DNA of 64,000 nucleotides from Propioniciclava soli (GTDB lineage: Bacteria > Actinomycetota > Actinomycetes > Propionibacteriales > Propionibacteriaceae), in contig NZ_JACYOT010000015.1 of NCBI RefSeq assembly GCF_014858005.1, forward strand, positions 62,001-126,000. The letters run 5' to 3'. The notes beneath the pieces were generated by a model that saw only the letters and a list, made by a program, of their open reading frames with translations, was not told the origin of the DNA and did no database searches. A program made the position numbers and the translations under genes. Position 1 is the stretch's first letter. The number at the start of each line of letters is the position of its first letter. Of the stretch, positions 36,400 through 45,655 are shown one piece after another.

Positions 36400-37323
36400 T
36401 CAGCGCCGCGCGACCAGGGCCCGTCCCAGCAGCGCGAGGTTCGCGGGCTTCTCCGCGAGGCGCCTCATGAAGTACCCGTACCAGTCGGTGCCGTAGGGCA
36501 CGTACACCCGGACGCGGTGGCCGGCGGCGGCCAGGCGCCGCTCCTCGGCAGGCCGGACGCCGTACAGCATCTGGAACTCGTGGGCGTCCGCGGGGCGGTC
36601 GAGCAGCTCCAGGTACCCCAGCGCCGCCTCAATGAGCACGGGGTCGTGCGTCGCGATCATCGAGTGGCCCTCCCCACGCAGCAGGATGCGCAGGCACCTC
36701 AGGTACGCCTGCCGGATCGCCGGCGTCGTGGTGTGCGCCACTGATGCCGGCTCGTCGTAGGCGCCCTTGCACAGGCGAATGCGGGATCCGGGGCCCGACA
36801 GCCGGCGGCAGTCCTCCGGCGTGCGGTGCAACATCGCCTGCAGGACGCCGCCGGTGGCGGGGAAGTCCTCCCGGCAGGCCGTCAACAGCCGCAGGGTCGC
36901 GTCGGTGTCGCGGTGGTCCTCCATGTCGATCGTGACCGTGGTGCCCACCGCCTCCGCGGCCGTGCAGATGCGCCGCGCGTTCTCCAGGGCGACGCGCTCG
37001 CCGTCGGGCAGGCCCAGCCCCAGCGCGCTGGCCTTGACCGACACCTCGGCGTGGCTCGTCAGGGACGCCGCCCCGAGCCGCTCGAGCAACGTCAGGTACT
37101 CCGCCACCTGGGCCTCGACCGCGTCCGGGTCGTCGGCGTACTCACCAAGGTGGTCGACCGTGGCGTACAGCCCGGCATCCCGCAGCCGGGCCACGGTCGC
37201 GACGGCGTCGTCGGTGTTCTCCCCGGGGACGAAGCGGTCCACGACCGCCCGCGCCGGGGGGAACCCCAGCGCGAACTCCTTCACGCGTTCGTTCTTTGCC
37301 AAGGCGTTCAGCAGACGGTTCAT
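36400..37323 (-). CDS. Proline dehydrogenase
   Basis: An FAD-dependent enzyme oxidising proline to pyrroline-5-carboxylate. The 307-residue monofunctional form shows VSVKASALGLG (about residues 95-105), IDMEDHRDTD, RLCKGAYDEP, and the C-terminal signature YVPYGTDWYGYFMRRLAEKP with the substrate-binding RR. Proline catabolism needs a P5C dehydrogenase as partner; none is adjacent. The ATG at 37323 has GGGAGGGG upstream. It is 31 bases from the TerC gene stop, so the two may be co-transcribed. Confidence 0.93.
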   Translation of the reverse strand: MNRLLNALAKNERVKEFALGFPPARAVVDRFVPGENTDDAVATVARLRDAGLYATVDHLGEYADDPDAVEAQVAEYLTLLERLGAASLTSHAEVSVKASALGLGLPDGERVALENARRICTAAEAVGTTVTIDMEDHRDTDATLRLLTACREDFPATGGVLQAMLHRTPEDCRRLSGPGSRIRLCKGAYDEPASVAHTTTPAIRQAYLRCLRILLRGEGHSMIATHDPVLIEAALGYLELLDRPADAHEFQMLYGVRPAEERRLAAAGHRVRVYVPYGTDWYGYFMRRLAEKPANLALLGRALVARR

Positions 37324-37354
37324 CGGTTCCCCTCCCGCGATCGTGGGTGTGGTG

Positions 37355-38674
37355 TCAGTCCTCGGGGTTGGCACCCTCGAGGGCGTCCGGATTCTCCAGG
37401 GCGGTGCGGTACGCCTCGGTGTCGAGGCGCTGGCGTCCGGCCGTGGGGTCACCGGTGGGGAAGCGCGTGGGGTTCGCGGCGATGTAGCGGTCGTGCGTGG
37501 CGTGGGCGTCGTCCAGGAGCGTGAGCAACTCCTGCTCGTCGTGGATGAGCCGCCGGCCCTTGGGCGGCAGCGCCAGCAGGGCGTCCTCCTCCTCGAGCAG
37601 GCGGAGGTAGTTCTGCTCACGCACCCCCGCGTCCGCCTCGAAGGACGTGTCGAGGTACTGCTTGGCGTGGCGGCGGGTGTTCTTGATCGTGGTGAGCGCC
37701 TTGCCCTTCGGGGAGAACAACGACGCGATGATGACGACGACCAGGGCGCCGACGATCACCAGCAGCGACAGCTCGGTGGTGACCTCGACGACGTGGACGG
37801 GCTCACCGCCGTTGATGAACGGAACGTTGTTCTCGTGCAGGGCATGGAGGATGAGCTTCACGCCGATGAAGGCCAGGATCGCGGCGAGGCCGTACTTGAG
37901 GTAGATCAGGCGGTCGAGCAGGCCGTCGATGAGGAAGTAGAGCTGTCGCAGACCCAACAGCGAGAACGCCACCGCGGTGAACACGAGGTAGGTCACCTGG
38001 GTGAGGCCGAAGATGGCGGGGATCGAGTCCAGGGCGAACATGATGTCGGTGCCGCCGATGGCGACCATGACGAGGGCCATCGGGGTCAAGACCTTGCGGC
38101 CGTTCTGGACGGTGAAGACCTTGTCCTGGTCGTAGTGGTCCGACGTGTGCATGAACCGCCTCGCGAGGCGGATCACGATGTTGTTGGCCTCGCCGGACTC
38201 CTCGTCGTCCTCGTCGCCCTCCGGCTTGAGCAGGTTGCCGGCGGTGACGAGCAGCACGAGACCGAACAGGTAGAACACCCACGCGAAGCTGTTGATGGCC
38301 ACCGCACCCAGCAGGATGAACGCCGTCCGGAACACCAGGGCCACCACGATGCCGAACATCAGCACCTTCTGCTGGTAGGCGCGGGGCACCTTGAACGAGC
38401 TCATGATGATGAGGAACACGAACAGGTTGTCCACCGACAGGCTCAGCTCGGTGATGTACCCCGCGTAGTACTGGACGGCGTAGGTCCCCCCGAGGTGGAA
38501 CCAGATCCACAGGCCGAACGTCAGCGCGATCATCACGTACAGCGCCGTCCAGCGCGCGGCCTCCTTGATCGTCGGGACGTGCGCCTTGCGGACGTGGAAG
38601 ACGAAGTCGTAGGCGAGCAACGCCGCGATGAGGACGATCGTGCCGCCCCAGACGAGCGGGGAAACGACGGGCAT
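37355..38674 (-). CDS. TerC family membrane protein
   Basis: A 439-residue integral membrane protein with about nine helices. The conserved acidic intramembrane motifs ELSLSVDNLFVF (about residues 75-86) and IGGTDIMFALDSIPA (about 200-214) define TerC/Alx, a family implicated in manganese or tellurite metal efflux and in metalation of exported proteins. A hydrophilic loop rich in Glu/Asp (EGDEDDEESGEA) and a long C-terminal cytoplasmic tail of about 110 residues are extra. The ATG follows GGAAAGG; TACACT about 90 bases upstream could be the -10 box. Confidence 0.9.
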   Translation of the reverse strand: MPVVSPLVWGGTIVLIAALLAYDFVFHVRKAHVPTIKEAARWTALYVMIALTFGLWIWFHLGGTYAVQYYAGYITELSLSVDNLFVFLIIMSSFKVPRAYQQKVLMFGIVVALVFRTAFILLGAVAINSFAWVFYLFGLVLLVTAGNLLKPEGDEDDEESGEANNIVIRLARRFMHTSDHYDQDKVFTVQNGRKVLTPMALVMVAIGGTDIMFALDSIPAIFGLTQVTYLVFTAVAFSLLGLRQLYFLIDGLLDRLIYLKYGLAAILAFIGVKLILHALHENNVPFINGGEPVHVVEVTTELSLLVIVGALVVVIIASLFSPKGKALTTIKNTRRHAKQYLDTSFEADAGVREQNYLRLLEEEDALLALPPKGRRLIHDEQELLTLLDDAHATHDRYIAANPTRFPTGDPTAGRQRLDTEAYRTALENPDALEGANPED

Positions 38675-38854
38675 GGGCGTGACCTTTCCGGTGCCGGTGC
38701 GGACGACGCCCGTACCGCGACCCACGTCGAGCGGTCACGGCGTCTGTCCGCTGCAGGGAGTGTAGCCCTCGGGCCGGACCGCTGGTCGGCGGGCCGTCCC
38801 GAGGGCGAACGGGGGCGTGGGCAGGCGGTCGCGGGGGGCGTCAGCGGGACGCGG

Positions 38855-40579
38855 TCAGAGGCGCGCCTGCCACTTCTCCGCCCAGACCAGCTCGTTCGGC
38901 GTCCCCCGGAACGCGCTCTTGCCCTCCAGCTTGTCGAGCGTGGCGAGCACGTTGGCCTCGTTGGGGTGGTAGGCGTTCACGTAGCACTTGACCATCGTCG
39001 CGTCATGGAGGTGGGTGGTGAAGTTGTGGCTCACCATGAACGTCGGCACCTCCCAGACGTACCACGGCACCTCGTTGCTCATCGCGGTCTTCCACTGGAT
39101 GCGGTAGTTGTTCTGCGCGCCGTAGCCGATGACCTCGGCGAGCACCAGGGCGGCGTCCGTCTGGTCGCGGTAGGCGAGGGTGGCCCCCTTGACGCGGGTG
39201 GCGCCGTCGTTGACGGTCACCTCATAGCCGCGCCGCGTCAGCTCGGCGATGTAGAAGTTCAACATCTCGGGCTCGCCACCGCCGGTGATGCCCCCAACCT
39301 CGCCGGTCAGGTGGTACAGGCGGATGCGCCGGTGGTCGGTGGGGTTGAGCGGCAGCTGGTCGAGGGTGTTCTTGACCAGCGTGACGCCGAGGTCGGCCGC
39401 CTCGTCGCGCATGCGGAGGTGCTCCTCGCAGCCGACGACCTCGAGGTCGGCCGGCGTCCGCAGCAGGGTGCCGTCGGCCTGCTTCTCGTGGAGGCGGAGC
39501 TTGGCCTTGAGGCCCAGCACGCGACGGTTGGCGTCGTCGAGGCGCTCGCGGGTGATGACGCCGTTCTCGACGCCTGCCTTCATGAACCCGAAGTCCTCCT
39601 CGAGGTTGTTGAAGAACAAGAAGGCGTCGCAACCGGCGGCGATGGCGGCGGGCACGTAGTCCTCCCGCCGCATGGCCGAGGTCATGCCGAGCATGTGGGA
39701 GGCGTCGGTGATGACGGCGCCGTTGAAGCCGAGCTCGGTCTTGAGCAGGCCGTTGAGGAGCTCGGGGGCGAGGGTGGCGGGCAGGATGTCGGCGTCCGCC
39801 AACTCGGGGTTGAGTTTCTGGGAGTAGTACGGCAGCGCGATGTGGCCGGCCATGACCATCTCGACGCCGTTGGCGATGTGGGCGCGGTAGACCTCGCCGA
39901 AGGAGGCATCCCAGTCGGCGGGGGAGAGCTCGTTGACGCCGAGCACCAGGTGCTGGTCGCGCTCCTCGGTGCCGTCACCCGGCCAGTGCTTCACACAGGT
40001 CAGGACGCCGGACTCTCGCTGCCCCTCCACGAACGGAATCGTGTACTTGATGACATCCTGCGCCGTCGTGCCGTAGGCGCGGGTGTTCACGATGGTGTTG
40101 CGCCAGTTGACCAGGATGTCGACGCACGGGTCGAAGTTGAGGTTCGCACCGATGGCGTTCATCTCGCGCCCGGAGACGTACCCCGCGTTGCGGGCCACCT
40201 CCACCGAGCCGGACGCCTCCGTCTGCGCACCAGACGCGATGTAGGTGCCATCGCTCATCGCGCCATTGCCGCCGGAGTCGCAGTTGGCCGCGATGAGCAG
40301 GGGGATCTTCGAGGCGCTCTGGAGCCGGTTGAGGAGGTCCTGCACCTTGTCGGAGGAGCCACCGTGGTAGCGGGCGATGCCGATGTGGAACTTCTCGATG
40401 ATCTCCTCGGCGGTGTAGTCGTTGCCCGAGAAGCTGTCGGTGCCGAAGAAGAACAGGTTGGTGAAGAGCTGCCCGACCTGCTCGTCGAGCGTCATGGCGG
40501 CGAGGGTGTCCTCGACCCAGGCGATCTGGGACTCGTCGAGGTGGTAGGGGCTGGCGGTGAGGTCAACGCGTTCGGGCAT
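38855..40579 (-). CDS. Glycoside hydrolase family 3 (NagZ-like)
   Basis: A 574-residue GH3 enzyme. The catalytic loop reads KHWPGDGTEERDQH (residues 197-210), matching the NagZ pattern KH-x-PG-x-G-x4-D-x-H, with the Asp-His dyad D208/H210 retained and an Asp in place of the usual His/Leu. The nucleophile is D292 in VITDASHMLG. It should therefore act on beta-N-acetylhexosamine-type substrates, possibly as a phosphorylase. The second (C-terminal) domain of about 200 residues resembles the GH3 C domain. No signal peptide is visible, so it is probably cytoplasmic. It shares an operon with the HAD gene 35 bases upstream. Confidence 0.85.
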   Translation of the reverse strand: MPERVDLTASPYHLDESQIAWVEDTLAAMTLDEQVGQLFTNLFFFGTDSFSGNDYTAEEIIEKFHIGIARYHGGSSDKVQDLLNRLQSASKIPLLIAANCDSGGNGAMSDGTYIASGAQTEASGSVEVARNAGYVSGREMNAIGANLNFDPCVDILVNWRNTIVNTRAYGTTAQDVIKYTIPFVEGQRESGVLTCVKHWPGDGTEERDQHLVLGVNELSPADWDASFGEVYRAHIANGVEMVMAGHIALPYYSQKLNPELADADILPATLAPELLNGLLKTELGFNGAVITDASHMLGMTSAMRREDYVPAAIAAGCDAFLFFNNLEEDFGFMKAGVENGVITRERLDDANRRVLGLKAKLRLHEKQADGTLLRTPADLEVVGCEEHLRMRDEAADLGVTLVKNTLDQLPLNPTDHRRIRLYHLTGEVGGITGGGEPEMLNFYIAELTRRGYEVTVNDGATRVKGATLAYRDQTDAALVLAEVIGYGAQNNYRIQWKTAMSNEVPWYVWEVPTFMVSHNFTTHLHDATMVKCYVNAYHPNEANVLATLDKLEGKSAFRGTPNELVWAEKWQARL

Positions 40580-40614
40580 GGTGGGTTCCTCTTCTCACTT
40601 CAGGGTGGGGACGG

Positions 40615-41553
40615 TCACTTGACGGTGGGGACGGGCACGCGGCGCTCGCCGGAGATCGTTTCCCACGGCACCTCGCTGGGCAGGTAGCTGTTGAATTCCT
40701 CGATGAGCATGGTCTGGTAGTCGCCGGCGAAGGTGCCGGCCAGGAACCGCGGCAGGGCCTCGGCGGTGAACCGCCGCCAGGCGAAGGTCTCGTTGCCGGG
40801 CAGGATCGGGTAGTAGAGGCAGCGGGCCTTCGCGGCGGCGTCCCGATCACCCGGGGCGTCGCCGATGAGGAGGATCTTGTCCGCGTCGTACTTGCCGGTG
40901 GCGGCGTACTGCACGTGCTCGGCCTTGCTGCCCATCTCCTGGCCGGCGATGACCTTCATGTACTTGGCCAGGTCATGGGCGTTCCACTCGTAGGTGAGCG
41001 CGTGGAGGGGGGTGGCCGAGACGGTCATGGCGTCCACGTGGGGTTGCATCGCCTCGAAGGCCTCGCGGACGCCGGGGAACGGACCGCAGCCGTGCACCAT
41101 GTCGGCGATCGCCACGTTCACGGCGTTGCCCCAGCGGATCGCCCGGTCGATGGTCGGCGACGGGTGGTCGGCGGCGTAGGCGGCGATGCCGACGTCCGAG
41201 AGGGGGTAACCGGGGGCGGCCAGGAAGGCGTCCAGCTCGGGGTAGGGCGGGATGGTGATGCCGCGCTCGGCGACCTCCGTACGGTCCCGCAGCAGGTCGA
41301 GCACCTGCTTGAGGGCCACCCAGCGGTTCAGCCCGCGGGTGACCGAGCCGAGGTTGACGAACAGGGCGGTCTGGCGGGCGAGGGTCGACACGGGCTGCAG
41401 ATCCCAGTGCTTGATGTAACAGGGGGTGAAGCACTCGGTGTGCTTGATGTCCATCGCGTCCATCGCGCACCCGTCGGAGTCGATCCCGATGAAGTGGTCC
41501 TTCGTGGGCGCGAAGTCCACGAGCGGCTGGGCGGCGTCCGGGTGCTGCGTCAT
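40615..41553 (-). CDS. HAD-superfamily hydrolase
   Basis: A 312-residue phosphatase-like protein. Motif I is GIDSDGCAMD (nucleophile D24 with the second Asp two residues on); the serine of motif II lies in TVSATPLH. The lysine of motif III is in GSKAEHV, and motif IV reads LLIGDAPGDRDAA. All four catalytic positions are present although motif I lacks the usual T/V. A large helical cap (about 40-160) suggests a specific small substrate, perhaps a sugar phosphate given the linked GH3 gene. The ATG has GGAGGAACAG upstream. Confidence 0.8.
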   Translation of the reverse strand: MTQHPDAAQPLVDFAPTKDHFIGIDSDGCAMDAMDIKHTECFTPCYIKHWDLQPVSTLARQTALFVNLGSVTRGLNRWVALKQVLDLLRDRTEVAERGITIPPYPELDAFLAAPGYPLSDVGIAAYAADHPSPTIDRAIRWGNAVNVAIADMVHGCGPFPGVREAFEAMQPHVDAMTVSATPLHALTYEWNAHDLAKYMKVIAGQEMGSKAEHVQYAATGKYDADKILLIGDAPGDRDAAAKARCLYYPILPGNETFAWRRFTAEALPRFLAGTFAGDYQTMLIEEFNSYLPSEVPWETISGERRVPVPTVK

Positions 41554-41740
41554 GGCTGTTCCTCCGGTGGGTTCATCGTCGGTGATGGATCATGGGTAAC
41601 ACAGCGTTCGGCCGCCCCGCACGGGGGTTGCACTGCGTTTTCGTCGGCAACGATTCAGTGGCCCCCGAGCAGAGGAAACCGGCTGCAACAAGGCCGGATG
41701 GCGGGGCGCGGTGGAGCGTCCCGCGTGGTGCCCGGACGCC

Positions 41741-42421
41741 TCAGCCGGGCAGCGCCCAGTCGATCGGATCGGCACCCTGGGCCACCAGCGCCTCGTTGGC
41801 GCGGCTGAACGGCCGCGAACCGAAGAACCCCCGGTCCGCCGACATGGGGGAGGGGTGGGCCGATCGGAGGCACGGGGTGTCGCCGAGCCGGGGCGCCAGG
41901 CTCTGGGCGTCGCGGCCCCACAGGATCGCCACCAGCGGGCCACCGCGGCCGGCCAGGGCGTCGATGGCGCAGTCGGTGACCTCCTCCCAGCCCCGACCGC
42001 GGTGGGACGCGGACGCCCCCGGCCGCACGGTGAGCACCCGGTTCAGCAGCAGGACGCCCTGGCCGAACCAGGCGGTGAGGTCGCCGTGGGGTGCCGGTGT
42101 GATGCCCAGGTCGGCGTGCAGCTCGCGGTAGATGTTCTGCAGCGAGCGGGGGATCGGCCGGACGTCCGGCGCCACCGAGAACGACAGGCCCACGGGATGC
42201 CCCGGGGTCGAATACGGATCCTGACCGACGATGAGGACGCGCACGTCGGCGAGCGGGCGGGTGAAGGCGCGCAGCACGTGCTCCCCGGCGGGCAGGTAGC
42301 CGCGCCCCTCGGTCACCTCGGTGCGCAGGAAGTCGCCCATCGCCGCGACGGTGTCGGCGACCGGTGCGAGGGCGTCAGCCCAGTCGGGGGCCACGAGGTC
42401 GGCGAGCGGGCGCGGAGTCAC
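41741..42421 (-). CDS. ung: Uracil-DNA glycosylase (family 1)
   Basis: Removes uracil from DNA for base-excision repair. The 226-residue protein has the water-activating Asp in [18 protein letters not shown] (about residue 66), the [14 protein letters not shown] segment, the catalytic histidine in [18 protein letters not shown] (about 190), and the tail PIDWALP. I place the start at GTG 42421 because TACCGT lies 7 nt upstream (leaderless) and the N-terminus then has normal family length; earlier in-frame starts only add unrelated residues. Confidence 0.94.
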   Translation of the reverse strand: MTPRPLADLVAPDWADALAPVADTVAAMGDFLRTEVTEGRGYLPAGEHVLRAFTRPLADVRVLIVGQDPYSTPGHPVGLSFSVAPDVRPIPRSLQNIYRELHADLGITPAPHGDLTAWFGQGVLLLNRVLTVRPGASASHRGRGWEEVTDCAIDALAGRGGPLVAILWGRDAQSLAPRLGDTPCLRSAHPSPMSADRGFFGSRPFSRANEALVAQGADPIDWALPG

Positions 42422-42513
42422 GACGCCCACGGTAGCGGCCGGGGCGGCGTCCGCCTGACGGAATGTGTCGGTCGGAGCGGTTACGCTGACCTGCGTTGGA
42501 AAGGACCACTGCC

Positions 42514-43725
42514 TTGTCGCTGCTCGCCACCCTGGGTCGTCTCCTCGCGACGCCCGCCACCCCACCCGCTCCACCCGCGGTCGCTCCGCAACCCGTCGTG
42601 GTCGAGGCCCCCGCCGAGCCGACCCCCACCCCGGTCCCGCTCGAACCCCACGTCCCCGCCGGCCTCACGATCGCCACCGGCTACGTCGTGCGGTTGCTGG
42701 TGCTCGGCGTCGGGGTCGTCGCCGCCTACCTCGTGCTGGGTTACTTCTCGGCCATCACGGTGCCGGTGGCCATCGCGATCCTGCTGACGGCCATGTTCCA
42801 CCCGCTCACCGCACTCCTCAAGCGTGCGGGGTGGCCCCCCGCGCTGGCGTCCATCACGTCGCTGCTCGCGATGCTGGTGATTGTGGTGGGCCTGTTCGTC
42901 TTCGTCGGCCAGCAGGTCATCAGTGAGTGGCCGACCCTCGTCACGCAGGCGACCGCCGGCTTCCAGACGTTCCTGACCTGGGTCGGGTCGCTGCCGTTCG
43001 GGATCAACGAGGCGCAACTCCTGGAGTGGTTCAACCAGGGGGTTGCCTGGCTGCAGACGCAGGCCTCGACGGTGGCGTCCACCGCGGTGCAGGTGGGTGG
43101 GCAGTTCGGCAGCTTCGTCGCCGGCCTCGCCACCGCGCTCGTCGTGATGTTCTTCTTCTCCTACCAGGGGCGGCGAATCTTCGAGGCGATCATCGGCCTG
43201 CTCGTTCCCCGCGTCTACCGGGGCCCCGCCGACCGGGCGGCGCTGCGCGGGTGGACGTCCCTGGTGGCGTACATGCGCTCGGCCGTGATCGTGGCGGCGG
43301 TGGACGCCGCGGGTGTGGCCCTGGTGGCGTTCCTGCTCGACGTCCCCCTGGTGGCCGCCCTGTTCGCGTTGACGTTCTTCCTGTCGTTCATTCCCATCGT
43401 CGGCGCGGTGACCGCCGGCGCGTTCGCGGTCGCGCTGGCACTGGTGACGCACGGCTGGGTCAGCGCCGTCATCATGCTGGGCGGCGTCATCGTGGTCATG
43501 CAGTTGGAGAGCACGTTCCTCCAGCCGCTGGTCATGGGCTCCGCGGTGAACATCCACCCGCTGGGTGTCCTGCTCGGCATCATCGCCGGCGGGGTGGTCA
43601 CCGGAATCCTGGGTGCGCTGCTCGCCATTCCTGTCCTGGCCTTCACGGTCGCGTTCGTCCGCGCCCTGCGCAACCCCGAGGAGCGGGACCGACCCCAACC
43701 CGGGCCCGTCGCCACCCGGCCCTGA
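42514..43725 (+). CDS. AI-2E family transporter-like permease
   Basis: A 403-residue membrane protein of the PerM/TqsA (AI-2E exporter-like) family with about eight helices. A Pro-rich N-terminal tail (about residues 10-48) precedes the first helix. The family blocks [20 protein letters not shown] (about 290-309) and [15 protein letters not shown] (about 348-362) are clear. Substrates in actinobacteria are unknown. TTG 42514 is preferred over TTG 42496 because GGAAAGG lies at proper distance upstream; TACGCT at 42482-42487 is a likely -10 box. Confidence 0.82.
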   Translation: MSLLATLGRLLATPATPPAPPAVAPQPVVVEAPAEPTPTPVPLEPHVPAGLTIATGYVVRLLVLGVGVVAAYLVLGYFSAITVPVAIAILLTAMFHPLTALLKRAGWPPALASITSLLAMLVIVVGLFVFVGQQVISEWPTLVTQATAGFQTFLTWVGSLPFGINEAQLLEWFNQGVAWLQTQASTVASTAVQVGGQFGSFVAGLATALVVMFFFSYQGRRIFEAIIGLLVPRVYRGPADRAALRGWTSLVAYMRSAVIVAAVDAAGVALVAFLLDVPLVAALFALTFFLSFIPIVGAVTAGAFAVALALVTHGWVSAVIMLGGVIVVMQLESTFLQPLVMGSAVNIHPLGVLLGIIAGGVVTGILGALLAIPVLAFTVAFVRALRNPEERDRPQPGPVATRP

Positions 43726-43800
43726 GCGGCAGGCCGCCGCGCGGTCCCGCGGACGGGGGCGAACCCGGCCACAGGGGTTTCCACAGTGGGAGGTCGCTCT

Positions 43801-43806
43801 TATCAT
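43801..43806 (+). promoter_or_regulatory. -10 box of the DUF4097-like gene (leaderless)
   Basis: TATCAT, followed by six bases and then the ATG at 43813. TTTCCA at 43778-43783 matches four positions of the -35 consensus at a 17-base spacer. This short stretch is markedly A/T-rich. Confidence 0.6.
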
Positions 43807-43812
43807 TCTAAT

Positions 43813-44607
43813 ATGAGCGAGCCTGATCTGTCCGACATCCTCTCCGAGCTGGCCGCCGGCCGCATCGACGCCGAGGAGGCGTCGCGGCGCATCGACGCCG
43901 CCCGGCGGGGGGCCGAGGGCGCCGTCGGACCCGAGCCGGAGCCCGAACCCGCCGGGCCGACCGGGGTGAAGGGCACCCAGCGGGTCAGCGTCCGGGCGGT
44001 CGGCCGCAAGGTGCGCGTCATCGCGGACGCCGGCGTGGCCACCGCGTCCGTCGACGGCGAGCACGTGCTGCGCCGCTCCGGCGATGTGCTGGAGGTCACC
44101 TCCGACGGAGACCTCGGCCCGAAGCTGGAGGGGCTGAGCATGCTGCGACCGCCGCGCAGCTTCGACGACCTGCGGGCCATCAGCCTGGCGAAGGGGCTGA
44201 CGGTGCGCGTCAACCCGGCCATCGAGGTCGACGTCGAGGTCACGGCCGGCAGCCTCGCCACCGAGGGGATTCCTTTCCTCGGCCGGGTCCGGGTCACCGC
44301 CGGCGGCGCGCGGCTCACCGGAGCGCGGCGCATCGCGGACGCGCTCGTGCAAGCCGGGTCCGCGCACGTCAGCGGGCCGCTCAGCGCCGGCCGGTCGCGG
44401 GTGAAGGTGGAGTCGGGCTCGCTGCAGCTGGCGCTGACACACGGCGCGAACGTCACGGTGCGCGGGGAGGCGCAGGTGGGCCGGATCCAGTGGCCCGGGG
44501 AGTCGGGGTCGCTCAACGAGCTCGTGGTGGGGAACGGCTCGGCGCGGTTGGACCTCGAGGTGGTCATGGCGAGCGCGACCGTCACCACGGGGGAGGAGGA
44601 CCGATGA
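43813..44607 (+). CDS. DUF4097-like beta-repeat protein with SHOCT-like N-terminus
   Basis: A 264-residue protein. The first 30 residues (DILSELAAGRIDAEEASRRI) form a short helical hairpin resembling SHOCT. A Glu/Pro linker follows, and then a repetitive beta-helix-like region (about 60-260) with strands such as LTVRVNPAIEVDVEVTAG and GARLTGARRIADALVQAG. That pattern is seen in DUF4097/adhesin-like proteins. It overlaps the downstream DUF2089 gene by 4 bases (ATGA). The pairing with DUF2089 suggests a regulatory partnership; no membrane segment is present. Confidence 0.72.
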   Translation: MSEPDLSDILSELAAGRIDAEEASRRIDAARRGAEGAVGPEPEPEPAGPTGVKGTQRVSVRAVGRKVRVIADAGVATASVDGEHVLRRSGDVLEVTSDGDLGPKLEGLSMLRPPRSFDDLRAISLAKGLTVRVNPAIEVDVEVTAGSLATEGIPFLGRVRVTAGGARLTGARRIADALVQAGSAHVSGPLSAGRSRVKVESGSLQLALTHGANVTVRGEAQVGRIQWPGESGSLNELVVGNGSARLDLEVVMASATVTTGEEDR

Positions 44608-45095
44608 GGACGCCTCACCGGCCGCTCACCACCTGCCCGGTCTGTTCCGGAGATCTCGTCACGACCCGCTTGGGGTGCGGCTCATGCGGCACGGAACTCG
44701 TCGGGGAGTTCGGGTCCTGCTCGTTCTGCGCGCTCGATGATTCCCAGCTCGACCTGCTGCGGGTCTTTCTCGTCTCCCGCGGCAATCTCAAGGAGCTGGA
44801 GAAGCACCTCGGGGTCAGCTACCCCACCGCGCGGGCGCGCTTCGCCGACCTGCTCGCGGCGCTCGGCCTGGCCGAGGACGCGCCCGACGACGGGCCCGAC
44901 GACGGGCCGGAGGACGCGGTGGCCGGGGAGGCAGACGAGGCCTCAGAGCCGGGCGCCGGCCCGGCGGACTCCCGTGAGACCCCGGCGGCGGCGTCCGCTG
45001 CCACCGGATCGGCGCGTGACCAGGTGTTGGCGCAGGTGGCGGCGGGGACGCTGGCGCCCGACGTGGCGGCCGACCTCCTCCGCCGCCTCGGCTGA
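44604..45095 (+). CDS. DUF2089 zinc-ribbon/HTH protein
   Basis: A 163-residue putative regulator. The zinc ribbon shows CPVCSGDL (C11, C14), GCGSCG (C25, C28) and SCSFCALD. A helix-turn-helix follows with LKELEKHLGVSYPTARARF (about residues 62-80), the DUF2089 core. The tail contains a DDGPDDGPEDA acidic repeat and ends in a short SHOCT-like helix (DQVLAQVAAGTLAPDVAADLL), echoing the N-terminus of its partner. Translational coupling to the upstream gene is likely. DNA-binding is inferred. Confidence 0.85.
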   Translation: MRTPHRPLTTCPVCSGDLVTTRLGCGSCGTELVGEFGSCSFCALDDSQLDLLRVFLVSRGNLKELEKHLGVSYPTARARFADLLAALGLAEDAPDDGPDDGPEDAVAGEADEASEPGAGPADSRETPAAASAATGSARDQVLAQVAAGTLAPDVAADLLRRLG

Positions 45096-45118
45096 GGGAG
45101 CCGCCGGGGTGACGAGGC

Positions 45119-45625
45119 TCAGCCCGTGTAGGGCTCGAAGTCGACGATCGTGACCGAGATGGTGGCGCCGGTGGGTGCGGTGTAGGAGACGGTCTCGCCC
45201 TTCTTCGCTCCCGCCACGGCCGCGCCGAGGGGGGACTGCGGGCTGAACACCTCGTGCTCGGTCTCGGTGACGCCCATGAGCTCCCGCGAGCCCAGCAGGA
45301 AGGTGTCGGTGTCCTCCTCGTCGCCGTCGTAGTAGATGGTGACGGTCATGCCCGGGGCAACCTTCTTGGCCTTCTCGGACGGCTCGCCCACCTTCGCGTC
45401 GCGCAGCATCGCCTCGAGCTGGCGGATGCGGGCCTCCATCTGGCCCTGCTCCTCGCGCGCGGCGTGGTAGCCGCCGTTCTCGGAGAGGTCACCCTCCTCG
45501 CGCGCCTGCGCGATCTTGCGGGAGACATCTTCGCGCCCCTCGGCCTTCAGGTGGTCGAGTTCGGCGACGAGCTTGTCGTAGGCCTCCTGGGTGAGCCACA
45601 CGGTCGAATTCTGTTCTTCGGGCAT
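45119..45625 (-). CDS. greA: Transcription elongation factor GreA
   Basis: Rescues backtracked RNA polymerase by stimulating transcript cleavage. The 168-residue protein has the N-terminal coiled coil with the acidic tip [15 protein letters not shown] (about residues 42-56) and the C-terminal FKBP-like domain (about 90-168; [18 protein letters not shown]). The ATG at 45625 lies 6 nt after TAGGCT (minus strand 45632-45637), so the message is probably leaderless. It is convergent with DUF2089. The next gene upstream on the same strand is DUF4307, as in M. tuberculosis. Confidence 0.97.
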   Translation of the reverse strand: MPEEQNSTVWLTQEAYDKLVAELDHLKAEGREDVSRKIAQAREEGDLSENGGYHAAREEQGQMEARIRQLEAMLRDAKVGEPSEKAKKVAPGMTVTIYYDGDEEDTDTFLLGSRELMGVTETEHEVFSPQSPLGAAVAGAKKGETVSYTAPTGATISVTIVDFEPYTG

Positions 45626-45655
45626 CTGACCAGCCTACACGGCAGGGGGGAGGGG

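Noticed and set aside
36400-37323. PutA (bifunctional proline catabolism) instead of a single proline dehydrogenase
   Set aside because: The protein ends after the PRODH domain at 307 residues and there is no P5C dehydrogenase domain or neighbour.
38675-38854. yybP-ykoY (manganese) riboswitch upstream of the TerC gene
   Set aside because: The family association made it worth looking for, but the conserved loop sequences were not found; only a plain leader with TACACT -10 box is visible.
36767-40687. A 1306-codon plus-strand frame over proline dehydrogenase, TerC and GH3
   Set aside because: It spans three clear minus-strand genes and their intergenic gaps; Val/Asp/Gly-rich shadow.
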